Origin: Alphaproteobacteria bacterium
GTDB taxonomy: Bacteria > Pseudomonadota > Alphaproteobacteria > Ferrovibrionales > Ferrovibrionaceae
Direction of reading: 5' to 3'
Length of the DNA stretch: 64,000 nucleotides
NCBI GenBank assembly: GCA_018336035.1
Contig: JAGXRD010000083.1
Coordinates: 1-64,000 of the forward strand
Shown here: positions 1 to 8,912 of the stretch, piece by piece
How positions within the stretch are numbered: the first letter of the stretch is position 1
How the letters are laid out: every line of letters begins with the position of its first letter
Notes under the pieces: model-generated
The model's database searches: none
Told to the model about the DNA's origin: nothing
What the model saw: the letters and a program-made list of their open reading frames with translations, nothing else
Program-made: the position numbers and the translations under genes

Positions 1-1
1 C

Positions 2-742
2 GTGGCCAAGAGCGCGCCCGACGGCTACACGATCGGCTCGGCCACCATCGGCCATTTCGCCATCAATCAGTACCTCTATTCCAAGATGAGCTGGGATGCC
101 GACAAGGACATCCTGCCGGTCTCGATGACCTGGGAACTGCCCAATGTCGCGGTTGTGCCGGCAGAGCATGTGCCGGCACAGAATCTCAAGGAGTTCATCG
201 CCTGGGCCAAGGCGCGGCCGACCGGTATTTCCTATGGCAGCCCGGGCATCGGCACCACGCCGCATCTGTCGGGTGTGCTGTTCTGCCAGCGCGCCGGCGT
301 GAAGGGCGAGCATGTGCCCTTCCGTGGCGCGGCACAGACCATTCCGGCGATGCTGTCGGGCGATGTGCATATCGCCGTCGACAACCTCGCCTCCTACATC
401 CCCTTCATCAACTCGGGCAAGCTGCGCGCGCTGGCCGTCACCTCGGCGGACCGCTGGCCGACCATGAAGGAGATTCCGACCATGGCCGAAGCTGGCATGA
501 ACGACTTCGTCGTCACCTCCTGGGCCGCCTTCGTGGTGCCGGCCGGCACGCCGAAGGAGATCGTCGCGCAGCTGTCGAGCGCATTGCAGGAGATCTCGAA
601 GAAGCCCGAGATCCAGGAGAAGTTCATGACCACTGGCGCCCGCAGCCTGGGCAGCACGCCCGAGGTGGTGACCGCGCGCAGCGTGAAGGAGCGCCCGATG
701 TGGAAGAGCGTGGTGGAAAGCTCCGGCGCCAAACAGGATTAA
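2..742 (+). CDS. Bug/TctC-family tripartite tricarboxylate transporter solute-binding protein (5' truncated)
   Basis: This is the C-terminal three quarters of a periplasmic solute-binding protein of the Bug (TctC) family, which captures carboxylates or related small molecules for tripartite tricarboxylate transporters or for sensing. The frame opens at the window edge with the conserved 'APDGYT' block. It continues with the 'SYGSPGIGTTPHLSG' segment, the 'GDVHIAVDNL' strand and the 'GKLRALAVTSADR' block, all typical of the family. Family members are about 320 residues with an N-terminal signal peptide. Here about 246 residues are visible, so the signal peptide and first 70-80 residues lie outside the window. 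The GTG at position 2 is not taken as the true start. The ligand cannot be predicted. The next gene is convergent. Confidence 0.9.
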   Translation: MAKSAPDGYTIGSATIGHFAINQYLYSKMSWDADKDILPVSMTWELPNVAVVPAEHVPAQNLKEFIAWAKARPTGISYGSPGIGTTPHLSGVLFCQRAGVKGEHVPFRGAAQTIPAMLSGDVHIAVDNLASYIPFINSGKLRALAVTSADRWPTMKEIPTMAEAGMNDFVVTSWAAFVVPAGTPKEIVAQLSSALQEISKKPEIQEKFMTTGARSLGSTPEVVTARSVKERPMWKSVVESSGAKQD

Positions 743-769
743 CTGGGCAGGACTAAGCGGGGGAAAAAG

Positions 770-1780
770 TTACGGCACCGGGCCGTCGAGCCAGGCGATC
801 ACGGGGCAGTTCACCGTGATGCCGGTCGGCTGCGGCCCGGCGATCCGTTTGGCGGTGCCCAGCGCGTAGATGTCATTCTGATGGCGCTGCACAGCCACCG
901 CGGCGGTGTCGCGCCATTCCAGCTTGCTCACGCTCCAGAGCGGCGAATAGCCGCTGGCGGTGCGGCCCAGCGGAAAAGCCGTCAGGATATTGAGCGGGCT
1001 GCCGAGCCCTGGCGCATCGGCCAGCGTGGCCCTGGCATCGGCGCGACCCAAACGCAGGAACTGCTGCAGGCCCTGTCCGTCGCCGCCGTTGACCACCGCC
1101 AGCAATGCGATATCGGCCTCGCCTTCGCCCAGCTGCGGCACATGGATGGCGCGTTCCAGCGCCGCGACACCGGCATCGCTCGCCTCGGTGCTGATATAGA
1201 CGACGCGGCGGCCCTCGGCGAAACCATGGCTCAGCAGCAGCGTGACGGTGCGCCGCAGCGTGTCGATTGCCAGCACACGATCCTGCAGATCGCTGTGGCC
1301 CGTAAGATCGAAGGGTCCGTCGCCGGTCGCAACAATGGGCGCATTCAGGACCGGGCCATTGTCGGCCAGCCGGATGAAGGGCGAATAGGCCGGCGGCGCG
1401 CTGCCGCCCGGGATGGCAAGCTGCGGCGGATAGCCCTGCGGCCCGGCCCGGACCTGGCGCTGCGCGGCGAAATCCGGCGCGGCGGCGAAGCGTAGGTCGC
1501 CGCGCTGCCACGTCACGCGCTGCACATGCCCGGCGCGCGCCAGCAGCGGCGCATGCACCACGCCGCGCGCCGCCGCATCGGCGGCATCGGACGAGTCCGT
1601 GACGATATACCAGACAGTTTTGCCGGCAGCTTCGCCACGGAACAGCGGCAGGGTCACCCTATTCGCTTCGGCATCCACGCTGATCGCCGAGCGCAGCACG
1701 ATCTGGTCGCGTGGCAGTTCGGTTGCCAGCGCGGGCACGGCAGTCAACAGAACGAGAATCAGGCTGGCGAGCTGGAGCAT
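770..1780 (-). CDS. Secreted protein of unknown function with two internal repeats
   Basis: A 336-residue protein with a clear Sec signal peptide (a hydrophobic stretch ending in 'AVPALA', cleavage near residue 19), so probably periplasmic. The mature part holds two copies of one module. The first copy, near residues 33-85, includes 'NRVTLPLFRGEAAGKTVWYIVTDSSDA' and ends in 'VVHAPLL'. The second, near residues 170-220, includes 'RRTVTLLLSHGFAEGRRVVYISTEASDA' and ends in 'AIHVPQL'. The C-terminal part has aromatic and charged motifs and a closing 'CPVIAWLDG'. The architecture resembles uncharacterised secreted DUF proteins, but I do not assign a family firmly. It is convergent with the upstream binding-protein gene and is followed by the deacylase operon with only about 55 bases between them. 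Confidence 0.8.
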   Translation of the reverse strand: MLQLASLILVLLTAVPALATELPRDQIVLRSAISVDAEANRVTLPLFRGEAAGKTVWYIVTDSSDAADAAARGVVHAPLLARAGHVQRVTWQRGDLRFAAAPDFAAQRQVRAGPQGYPPQLAIPGGSAPPAYSPFIRLADNGPVLNAPIVATGDGPFDLTGHSDLQDRVLAIDTLRRTVTLLLSHGFAEGRRVVYISTEASDAGVAALERAIHVPQLGEGEADIALLAVVNGGDGQGLQQFLRLGRADARATLADAPGLGSPLNILTAFPLGRTASGYSPLWSVSKLEWRDTAAVAVQRHQNDIYALGTAKRIAGPQPTGITVNCPVIAWLDGPVP

Positions 1781-1835
1781 CGGTACAGTCTGCCCCAGCC
1801 CGGCCGCCCGGCGAAAAAACTTTACGTGACCGCGA

Positions 1836-3290
1836 TCAGGCCTTGTTGCGGGTAATCAGCCGGCCGTTGGCTGCACCCGTCACGCCCTTGCCGCCGACAT
1901 AGCTGCTCTCGCCGTTCACCCAGACTTCCCGGATGCCGGCGGCCGGCTGGATCGGGTTACTGAAGGTCGCCGTGTCGATCACCGTCTCGGGATCGAACAG
2001 CACCAGATCGGCATAGGCGCCGGCGCGGATCGCACCGCGATCCACCATGCCGAAGACGCGCGCCGTCAGCCCGGTCATCTTGTGGACGGCGGCCTCCAGC
2101 GACAGCAGCTTCAGATCGCGGCTGTAATGGCCCAGCACGCGCGGGAAGGTGCCCCAGAGGCGCGGATGCGGCATATCGTTGGACGGGATGCCGTCCGAGC
2201 CGATCATGCTGCGCGGATGCGCGATGATCCGCTGCACGTCGTCTTCGTTCATCATGAAATAGATCGCCGCGGCAGGAAGAAGCCGCTTGGCCGCCGTGAC
2301 GATATCAGTGCCCCATTCCGCGGCAATCTCGGCCAGCATGCGGCCGCGCATCTCGGGGTAAGGCTCCGACGACGCGATCTGCACGGCCATATCCTCACGC
2401 AGGCGATCCGGCAGCAAAGCCGTGGAACTGGCCGCGTAAGGGTAGACGTCGAAATCGACCATCTGCTCTTTCGCCGCTTTGTCGATCAGCGCCAGGGTTT
2501 CGGTCGAACGGCCGAAATTTTCCGGGTTGGTGCATTTGTGGTGGCTGATCACCACGGCCGAGCCGCTGTCGCGGCCGATTTTCAGCGTCTCCTGGATGCT
2601 GTCGACCACGCCGTCGGCCTCGTCGCGCATATGCGTGACATACAACCCACCGCGCGAGCGCAGGCCTTCGGCCACGGCGATCACTTCGGAGGTCGGCGCG
2701 GCGCGGCTGGGCGGATACCACAGGCCCGAGGAAAGCCCCGACGCGCCTTCGTCCAGCGAATCCATCAGGCGCTTCTGCATGACAGCCGCTTCCTTGTCGG
2801 TGGCGGCGCGCTGCACGTCATGGTCCATCGCCACCACGCGCAACGACATATGCCCGACCAGCGCATAGGTGTTGGTCGCCGGCGGCGTCTTGCGCAGCTG
2901 CTCGGCATAATGGGCGAAGGTCGGAAAGGCCCAGGCGCTTTCCAGGCCGACCAGGTCGAGTGGCGGCGGCGGACGCTGCTTCATGGTGGCCGGCGCCAGG
3001 CTGATGCCGCAATTGCCGATCACCACGCTGGTGACGCCCTGGCTCAGCTTGCAATGCATGCAGTCCGGGCCATGCAGCACGGCATTGTCGTCATGGGTAT
3101 GGGCGTCGATGAAGCCGGGCGCGAGCGCCAGACCCTTGGCGTCGATTTCGCGATCCGCCGACTGGGCGCCGAGATCGCCGACCGCCACGATACGGTCGCC
3201 GCTGACGCCGACATCGCCGGTGGTGGCTGCCGCCCCGCTGCCGTCGAAGATGCGGGCGTTGCGGATGGCGAGATCGTAGCGTTTGGTCAT
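1836..3290 (-). CDS. N-acyl-D-amino-acid deacylase (D-aminoacylase-type amidohydrolase)
   Basis: A 484-residue amidohydrolase that should hydrolyse N-acyl-D-amino acids or related amides, a zinc-dependent cytoplasmic reaction. Visible family marks are the early metal-binding 'HTHDD' after 'PGFIDA', the 'GVTSVVIGNCGIS' segment with the cysteine zinc ligand, the 'THMRDEADGV' histidine motif, 'VISHHKC', and the late 'IGSDGIPSND' aspartate motif. The C-terminal beta-sandwich contains 'GAYADLVLFDP'. The start is the ATG at 3290, which gives 'MTKRYDLAIRNARIFDGSG', the usual start of this family. That ATG overlaps the upstream dehydrogenase stop by four bases, so the two are translationally coupled. 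A much longer in-frame opening upstream runs through the dehydrogenase gene in another frame and is an artefact. Confidence 0.92.
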   Translation of the reverse strand: MTKRYDLAIRNARIFDGSGAAATTGDVGVSGDRIVAVGDLGAQSADREIDAKGLALAPGFIDAHTHDDNAVLHGPDCMHCKLSQGVTSVVIGNCGISLAPATMKQRPPPPLDLVGLESAWAFPTFAHYAEQLRKTPPATNTYALVGHMSLRVVAMDHDVQRAATDKEAAVMQKRLMDSLDEGASGLSSGLWYPPSRAAPTSEVIAVAEGLRSRGGLYVTHMRDEADGVVDSIQETLKIGRDSGSAVVISHHKCTNPENFGRSTETLALIDKAAKEQMVDFDVYPYAASSTALLPDRLREDMAVQIASSEPYPEMRGRMLAEIAAEWGTDIVTAAKRLLPAAAIYFMMNEDDVQRIIAHPRSMIGSDGIPSNDMPHPRLWGTFPRVLGHYSRDLKLLSLEAAVHKMTGLTARVFGMVDRGAIRAGAYADLVLFDPETVIDTATFSNPIQPAAGIREVWVNGESSYVGGKGVTGAANGRLITRNKA

Positions 3291-4198
3291 TTCGCGATCC
3301 GCCGCGTGTGGTTGAGCGCCGCCTCGATCAGGTTCTCGCTCGCTTCCGGCGTCCTGAACGCGGAATGCGCCGAGAGCGTGACATTGTCGAGTTTGGTCAG
3401 CGGGTGATCCTTGGGCAGCGGCTCGATATCGAAGACATCGAGGCCGGCATGGCCGATCTGTTTCGACTGCAGTGCCGCGATCATTGCCGCCTCGTCCACC
3501 ACGGCGCCGCGCGCGGTATTCACCAGGATGGCGCCGGGACGCATCTTGGCGATGCGCTCGGCCGAGAGGAAACCGCGCGTCTCGTCGTTCAGCAGCAGAT
3601 GCATGGAGACGACATGGCTCAGCTTCAGCAGCTGGTCGAGTTCGACGAAGGTGACGCCCTCGGGCGCATCCTTCTTGCTGCGGTTCCAGGCCAGCACCTT
3701 CATGCCGGCACCCAGACACAGCCGGGCCATCTCGGCGGCGATGCCGCCATAGCCGACCAGGCCAACGGTCTTGCCGGTCAGTTGCATGCCATCCATGCGC
3801 AGCCAGTTGCCGGCGCGCATGCCGCGATCCATGTAGGCGAAGCTCTTGCTCGCCGCCCACATCAGGGCGAAGGCGCATTCGGCCACGGCGGTGTCGCCAT
3901 AACCCTTGATCAGATGCACCTCGATTCCGAGCGCGGCCAGCTCTTCCACATTCATGTAACTGCGCGCGCCGGTGCCGAGGAAGACGACGTGCTTCAGCCC
4001 CTTGCACTGCTTGGCCACATCGGTCGGCAGATAGGTATGGTCGATCCAGGCGATCTCGGCATCGCCCAGCACGACCGGCAACTCGGCCGGCTTTACATCG
4101 GCATTGCGATTGACGCTGACGGCGGGATCGGAGGATTTGTGCAGGCGCTCGGCGAGATCGCCAAGCGTAGGGTTGGCATCGACGAATACAGCACGCAC
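3287..4198 (-). CDS. D-isomer-specific 2-hydroxyacid dehydrogenase, NAD-binding
   Basis: A 303-residue cytoplasmic oxidoreductase that interconverts 2-hydroxy and 2-oxo acids with NAD(P)H. The Rossmann motif is 'VGLVGYGGIAAEMA', near residues 147-160. The catalytic triad is visible: Arg in 'NTARGAVVDE', Glu in 'DVFDIEPLP' and His in 'LSAHSAFRTPEA'. The length is at the short end of the family, which is 310-330 residues. It lies 15 bases after msrQ and overlaps the following D-aminoacylase by four bases. That suggests a coupled route in which a D-amino acid is released and its 2-oxo or 2-hydroxy derivative is handled. The substrate is inferred only from this context. Confidence 0.9.
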   Translation of the reverse strand: MRAVFVDANPTLGDLAERLHKSSDPAVSVNRNADVKPAELPVVLGDAEIAWIDHTYLPTDVAKQCKGLKHVVFLGTGARSYMNVEELAALGIEVHLIKGYGDTAVAECAFALMWAASKSFAYMDRGMRAGNWLRMDGMQLTGKTVGLVGYGGIAAEMARLCLGAGMKVLAWNRSKKDAPEGVTFVELDQLLKLSHVVSMHLLLNDETRGFLSAERIAKMRPGAILVNTARGAVVDEAAMIAALQSKQIGHAGLDVFDIEPLPKDHPLTKLDNVTLSAHSAFRTPEASENLIEAALNHTRRIAK

Positions 4199-4213
4199 GG
4201 GCGACTCTCGCTG

Positions 4214-5101
4214 TTAGGAACGACGAGCCCGCATTGTGGCGAGTCCGGCGGCCAGTGTCACCCCTGCCGCCACCAGCAGCACCCATATTCCCGGCCGCAG
4301 CCCCATCTCGACACTGAGGTTGGCCTCCAGCACGCGCGGAACCACCGCCGGACCAATCTTCCAGGCGAAGTAGGCAGCTTCGATGCCGATGGTCAGCAGT
4401 CCGGCGAAAACACCCAGCACCGCCACGGCCCAGACCGGCAGCGCCGCACCCCGCGGCTGCGCCTTGCGCCACAGCCGGTAACCCAGCAACCACGCCAGGA
4501 ATCCGATGATCAGCAGCGGCTGGAAGATATCAGCCTTCACCTGCAGGAAATAATGCCAGGCGCCCAGCATGGCGGCGGGAAACACCAGCCGGTGCAGCAT
4601 CTGCCAGCGCCGGCCGCCAAGCCGTCGCAGCATGGCATCGGTCGAGGTCGCGAGCAGCAGCATGAGCGAGACGAGCGCGACCAGGCCGATGATCAGATAA
4701 TTCGACTTGAGGATCTCGCTGAAGATCTTGTCGAACACGAAGGCATGGTTCGCCATGTAGAGGATGAAATGCGCCAGCAGGTACAAAGCCGCCGCCACGC
4801 CGGTCATGCGGCGCAGCAGTGCCAGCCGGCCGTAGCGCGAAATCTGGCGCAGTGGCGTGACCAGCAGCGACACCAGCAGGATACGCACGCCCCAGGTGCC
4901 GGTCTGCAGAATCAGTTCGGTGAAGGGCCGCGGGCCAAGATCGTTCTGCGCGGTACGCCAGAGCAGCCACAAAGCCGGCAGCAGCAGGGCAGCAAAGACG
5001 ACAGCCTTGAACGGCGAGAAGCGGCCGGCGCCGCCTTCCTGCCAGGGCCAGCCGCGTTTCCAGGCAGTGATAGGGGATGTGTTGCGTGCTGCGACGTTCA
5101 T
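4214..5101 (-). CDS. msrQ: MsrQ-type haem-binding ferric-reductase-like membrane protein
   Basis: A 295-residue multipass inner-membrane protein of the YedZ/MsrQ family, which passes electrons through haem b to the periplasmic methionine-sulfoxide reductase MsrP. Family marks are 'LVTPLRQISRYGRLALLRRMTGV' after the first helices, the haem-ligand histidines in 'LLAHFILYMANHAF', 'QMLHRLVF' and 'GAWHYFLQVK', and the 'LLGYRLWRK' end of the core. The core covers about residues 30-220. The last 75 residues add two hydrophobic segments not present in the short E. coli protein. No msrP is adjacent, so the partner must be elsewhere or the protein serves another reductase. It heads the minus-strand run into the dehydrogenase and deacylase genes. 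Confidence 0.82.
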   Translation of the reverse strand: MNVAARNTSPITAWKRGWPWQEGGAGRFSPFKAVVFAALLLPALWLLWRTAQNDLGPRPFTELILQTGTWGVRILLVSLLVTPLRQISRYGRLALLRRMTGVAAALYLLAHFILYMANHAFVFDKIFSEILKSNYLIIGLVALVSLMLLLATSTDAMLRRLGGRRWQMLHRLVFPAAMLGAWHYFLQVKADIFQPLLIIGFLAWLLGYRLWRKAQPRGAALPVWAVAVLGVFAGLLTIGIEAAYFAWKIGPAVVPRVLEANLSVEMGLRPGIWVLLVAAGVTLAAGLATMRARRS

Positions 5102-5116
5102 AGCGGCCGATATAGC

Positions 5117-7366
5117 TCAGGACGCAGCCGTTTGGGGGAAACTTATCGTGAAGCGCGTGCCCTCACCCGGCCGGCTTGAGACCGCGATGGTGCCGCCCAG
5201 CACCTGGCTGACCAGATTGTAGACGATATGCAAGCCGAGGCCCGTGCCGCCGGTGCCGCGCTTGGTGGTGAAGAACGGATCGAAGACGCGCGGCAGGTCG
5301 TCGGCAGCGATGCCTTTGCCGTTGTCACGGAATTCCATGACGATGCGGCCCTCGCGCGGCACAGTCACCGCGATATGGATCAGGCCAGGTTCAGTGCGGC
5401 CGTCATAGCCATGCTGGAGCGCATTCATCAGCAGATTGGTGACAATCTGGCCCAGCGCGCCCGGACGGTTGCGGATCATCAGATGCGGCGCGCAGTCGAT
5501 CTCGACGCGATGCGCAGTGCGCCGCAAAGCCGGCGCCAGGCTGAGCATGATTTCCTGCAGATATTCTCCCAGCCCGAAGTCGCGCACTTCGTCGGTGGTC
5601 TGATCGACCGAGACCTGCTTGAAGGCCTGAATCAGCCGGGCGGCGCGCGTCAGGTTGCCCTGCATGATGCGGGTCGCTTCGGTGGCCGTCTCCAGAAAGT
5701 CTTCGAGGTCCGTGCGCTTGAGCTGGCCGTCGCGGAAGCTGTTGGTCAGCTGCTCGACCTCTTCGGCCAGATGCGATGCAGCCGACACACCGATCCCGAG
5801 CGGCGTGGAAATCTCATGGCTCATGCCGGCGACCAGCGAACCCAGCGACGCCATCTTCTCGGCCAGAATCAGGTTCGCCTGCGCGCCGCGCAGATCAGCC
5901 AGTGCCCGTTCCGCCTCTTCCTTGGCGCGGCGCAACTCGTCTTCCATGCGCCGTCGCGCGGTAATGTTGGTGCGCACCACCACCAGGTCGCCCGATGGCG
6001 TGACCCGTTCATGCACCAGGAACCACTCACCCGCCGTGGTACGGATTTCGATCATGCGTTCGGGGATATGCCGGCGCGAGGTGGTCGTCGAGCCAGCCGT
6101 GCTGCCCGCCTCGCGTTCGTCACGGCTGAACACACCGCGTTCATAGCCCAGCGCCAGCAAGTCGTCGAAAGACTTTCCGATGGCCTGTTCGGCGGTAAGT
6201 CCGTACAGCGCGGCAAAACGGCTGGAACAGATGGCAATGCAGTCCTGCGCGTCGTAAATCGCGAAACCATCTCCGGCCACTTCCACGGCATGACGCAGCC
6301 GCCGGTTCAGCGCATAGCGTTCTGTGGCATCAAAAATGGTGACGGCGACGGACTGGTCGGGCAGCCGGTTGAGCGTGAATTCGAGAATCTTGCCGGTGCT
6401 GGCATGGCGGATCGCGGCAATCGTACCGCTGCCGCGCAGCAGGCGGTCGACATGGTAGCGCACGTCGCTCAGTTCCAGATCGCCGAAATCGCGTCGCTGC
6501 AGCAGGAAGCGCATCAGCGTTTCATGCGTGTCGCCCGGCCGCAGCGCACCGGCCGGCAGCGCCAGCAGTTCGGTGGCGCGGCGGTTCAGGCTATGCACCT
6601 CTCCGCCGGGATGGAACAGGATGACGCCGACCTGCAGGGCATCGAGCGCCCAGGCCTGGTATTCGTTGCGCCGCCGCCCCTCCTGGCGCGCCAGCGTCAG
6701 CGCCTCGGTCACGCGGCGCGCTTCCTCGCGGGCAAGGAAATTGCGGCGTCGCTCCAGCTTGAACTGCCGCATGCCGACAGTGCCAAGCCCATTGCCGATC
6801 ACCAGGAACAAAACCACGTTGAAAATGCTGGAGGTCTGCAGCGGCAGCCAGAGCAGCGTGAGCGCCAGCGTGCCAATGCTGAGATAGATGGCATTGGCCA
6901 GTACGACCTGGGCCGGTGATGGCAGCAGCAGGAAAAAGACAAGCAGATACCCGAAAGCCAGCGTGCCGGCATTGAGCGCCGGTGGCGCGCCGATCAGCCA
7001 TGTCATGAAGGTGAGCGTGCTCAGCGACGCCATGCCGACACCGCCGATGATATCCAGCATGGCAATGGCAGAGGCCCGGCGGACCAGCACATGGTAGACC
7101 ACGCCGATCAGCAGGCCGACACCACGTACGGCGGCATCGAGCCAGAAAGTCAGGCTGGCACCGAACAGCAGGTACTGTCGGATCACCAGCAGGCAGAAGA
7201 CCGTGGAAGCCGCCACACCGCAGGCCAGCATCAGGGTGCGGACCGGTTCCAGCCGCTGCTGACGGTACATCTGCTCAACCCGCCGGTCGCGGAACTCGCC
7301 GGTCCACAGGAACAGGCGGGTTTCGTCAGCAGCTTTCAGCGGGGATGATGGCGACGGTTGCAGCAT
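5117..7366 (-). CDS. Membrane-anchored PAS-domain sensor histidine kinase
   Basis: A 749-residue kinase. The N-terminal 200 residues contain about six hydrophobic helices, from 'LMLACGVAASTVFCLLVI' to 'IFNVVLFLVIGNGLGT'. Two PAS-like domains follow, around residues 240-340 and 355-470; the second contains 'DAQDCIAICSSRFAALYGLTAEQAIGKSFDDLL'. A short coiled coil then leads to the phosphoacceptor box 'AGMSHEISTPLG'. The ATPase domain shows the N box 'LLMNALQHGYDG', the G1 box 'DNGKGI', the F box 'FDPFFTTKRGTGGTGLGL' and a G2 glycine run. The kinase family resembles those ending in a GHKL domain with no receiver. No response regulator is adjacent, so the partner is unknown. It is divergent from flgE, whose sigma-54 promoter lies in the shared intergenic region. 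Confidence 0.92.
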   Translation of the reverse strand: MLQPSPSSPLKAADETRLFLWTGEFRDRRVEQMYRQQRLEPVRTLMLACGVAASTVFCLLVIRQYLLFGASLTFWLDAAVRGVGLLIGVVYHVLVRRASAIAMLDIIGGVGMASLSTLTFMTWLIGAPPALNAGTLAFGYLLVFFLLLPSPAQVVLANAIYLSIGTLALTLLWLPLQTSSIFNVVLFLVIGNGLGTVGMRQFKLERRRNFLAREEARRVTEALTLARQEGRRRNEYQAWALDALQVGVILFHPGGEVHSLNRRATELLALPAGALRPGDTHETLMRFLLQRRDFGDLELSDVRYHVDRLLRGSGTIAAIRHASTGKILEFTLNRLPDQSVAVTIFDATERYALNRRLRHAVEVAGDGFAIYDAQDCIAICSSRFAALYGLTAEQAIGKSFDDLLALGYERGVFSRDEREAGSTAGSTTTSRRHIPERMIEIRTTAGEWFLVHERVTPSGDLVVVRTNITARRRMEDELRRAKEEAERALADLRGAQANLILAEKMASLGSLVAGMSHEISTPLGIGVSAASHLAEEVEQLTNSFRDGQLKRTDLEDFLETATEATRIMQGNLTRAARLIQAFKQVSVDQTTDEVRDFGLGEYLQEIMLSLAPALRRTAHRVEIDCAPHLMIRNRPGALGQIVTNLLMNALQHGYDGRTEPGLIHIAVTVPREGRIVMEFRDNGKGIAADDLPRVFDPFFTTKRGTGGTGLGLHIVYNLVSQVLGGTIAVSSRPGEGTRFTISFPQTAAS

Positions 7367-7494
7367 GGAGTCCTCGGCACATTATGACCCTCCGCCCCCT
7401 CTTGGGAAAGATGGAGGCAAATTTTGCCTAGCTGATGCACCCCGGGCGACACAGTTTTTCGCATGATTTCAGAAACATAGTGACGGATCAGGGC

Positions 7495-7510
7495 TGGCAC
7501 GGCCCTTGCT
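7495..7510 (+). promoter_or_regulatory. Sigma-54 (-24/-12) promoter of flgE
   Basis: The bases read TGGCACG, four bases, TTGCT, an exact match to the RpoN consensus TGGCACG-N4-TTGCW. The invariant GG (7496-7497) and GC (7508-7509) are separated by the required ten bases. The site lies 42 bases before the flgE ATG, in the right orientation. Class II/III flagellar genes of many alphaproteobacteria use sigma-54, so both position and function agree. Confidence 0.88.
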
Positions 7511-7552
7511 GTGGATGGGCCGAGACGATTCTACGGACCCAGGAGTTCCGTC

Positions 7553-8893
7553 ATGACCTTTTTCGGCGCCCTCGGCACGGCTGTGCAGGGCATCACGGCC
7601 CAGGCGACAGCGATCGGACATATCTCCGATAACGTCGCCAATGCATCGACCATCGGCTACAAGCAGGTCAACACGCTGTTCAGCGACCTGATGAACAACA
7701 AGGTCATTGGCGACAGCGGCATCATCGACTCCAATAAACATATGGGTGTGCTGGCAACGGCCGATTTCGGCAACCGCCGCCAGGGATCGATCGTCAGGGA
7801 CCTGTCGAGCACGACCTCTATCGCCGTGAACGGCGACGGCTTCATCCCGGTCTCACGAGCAACCGGCTTCGATGCCACGCGTCAGCCGACCGGCTTTGAA
7901 GATACGACCTATTACACCCGGCTGGGCGACTTCCACCTGGAAACGTCGAACCGCTTGGTCAACTCCGCCGGCTTCTTTCTGCAGGCTGTGACGGCGCAGG
8001 CAGGACAGACCGTCAACCTCAATAATGCCACACCGGAAGATTTCGTGGTCGATACGCGCCCCATCGCCGCCGTACCGACAACGACCGTTGGCTATAGCGT
8101 CAACCTGCCGGCCACCGCGCTGGCTGGTAAGGAAATTGTCAACGGCATCGGCGTGATCGATGCCGAAAGCAACGAGCAGAATTTCCAGTTGATCTGGCGC
8201 AAAACCGCTGCCGACACCTGGGATCTGAACATCAACACCGCCCAGGCGACACCGAACAATTTCGGTCCAATCACATTCACCTTCGCCAACGGCCTTCCCA
8301 CCACGATGACCACCACAGACCCTAACGTCACCGGGGTACCGAATGGCGCGGTGGGCACGACGATCAATTTTGGCGTTAACGTCGACTATGGTTCGGGCGC
8401 CCAGGCCATCAACATAGATATGGGTACAGTTGGCGTCATCGGCCCGACAAGCTTGCCCAGCCTGACGCAATATGCCGGCGAAGATCGTGAAGCCAGCAAC
8501 ATCAGCATCAATCAGAATGGCCTGCGCGGCGGTGAATTCAAATACGTCTCCTTCGAGGATGACGGCCGCATCATGTACAACTACGCGAACGGCCGCACCG
8601 CCATCGGCGGCGTGGTCATGCTGGCCAATTTCCGCGAGCCCGACCGGCTTGAACGCCTGGATGGCACTACCTTCACCGAAAGCGCCGCCTCAGGCGAGGT
8701 CGCCTTCGGCCAGCCAACCTCAGGCAACAATGGCGTCGGTGGTCTTGTCACCAGTGCGCTGGAGCAGTCTACCGTCGATATCGCCGACCAGATGACCAAG
8801 CTGATGGTGGCACAGCAGGCCTATTCGATGAACGGCCAGGTGATCAGTGCCGCCGACAGCATGCTGTCGCGTGCCGTCGATATGAAGCGCTAA
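7553..8893 (+). CDS. flgE: Flagellar hook protein FlgE
   Basis: A 446-residue secreted structural protein forming the flagellar hook. The N terminus 'MTFFGALGTAVQGITAQATAIGHISDNVANASTIGYK' is the rod/hook consensus, and the C terminus has the matching 'QMTKLMVAQQAYSMNGQVISAADSML' heptad block. The middle carries the variable exposed domains. I chose the ATG at 7553 over an upstream in-frame one because it has an AGGAG at 7541-7545 and starts exactly at the conserved helix. The usual 'GNGFFVV' hook motif reads 'GDGFIPVSR' here. No other flagellar gene is nearby, so flgE stands alone behind its own sigma-54 promoter. It could be a second hook gene or part of a scattered regulon. Confidence 0.93.
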   Translation: MTFFGALGTAVQGITAQATAIGHISDNVANASTIGYKQVNTLFSDLMNNKVIGDSGIIDSNKHMGVLATADFGNRRQGSIVRDLSSTTSIAVNGDGFIPVSRATGFDATRQPTGFEDTTYYTRLGDFHLETSNRLVNSAGFFLQAVTAQAGQTVNLNNATPEDFVVDTRPIAAVPTTTVGYSVNLPATALAGKEIVNGIGVIDAESNEQNFQLIWRKTAADTWDLNINTAQATPNNFGPITFTFANGLPTTMTTTDPNVTGVPNGAVGTTINFGVNVDYGSGAQAINIDMGTVGVIGPTSLPSLTQYAGEDREASNISINQNGLRGGEFKYVSFEDDGRIMYNYANGRTAIGGVVMLANFREPDRLERLDGTTFTESAASGEVAFGQPTSGNNGVGGLVTSALEQSTVDIADQMTKLMVAQQAYSMNGQVISAADSMLSRAVDMKR

Positions 8894-8912
8894 GCCAGCC
8901 CCTTCCGGGTTC

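Noticed and set aside
3291-4493. A long N-terminal extension of the D-aminoacylase frame
   Set aside because: It runs through the dehydrogenase gene in another frame. The family start is at 3290 with a four-base overlap.
3308-5179. A 623-residue plus-strand frame opposite the dehydrogenase and msrQ
   Set aside because: It spans two well-supported minus-strand genes and has a His/Gln/Arg-rich composition without a family.
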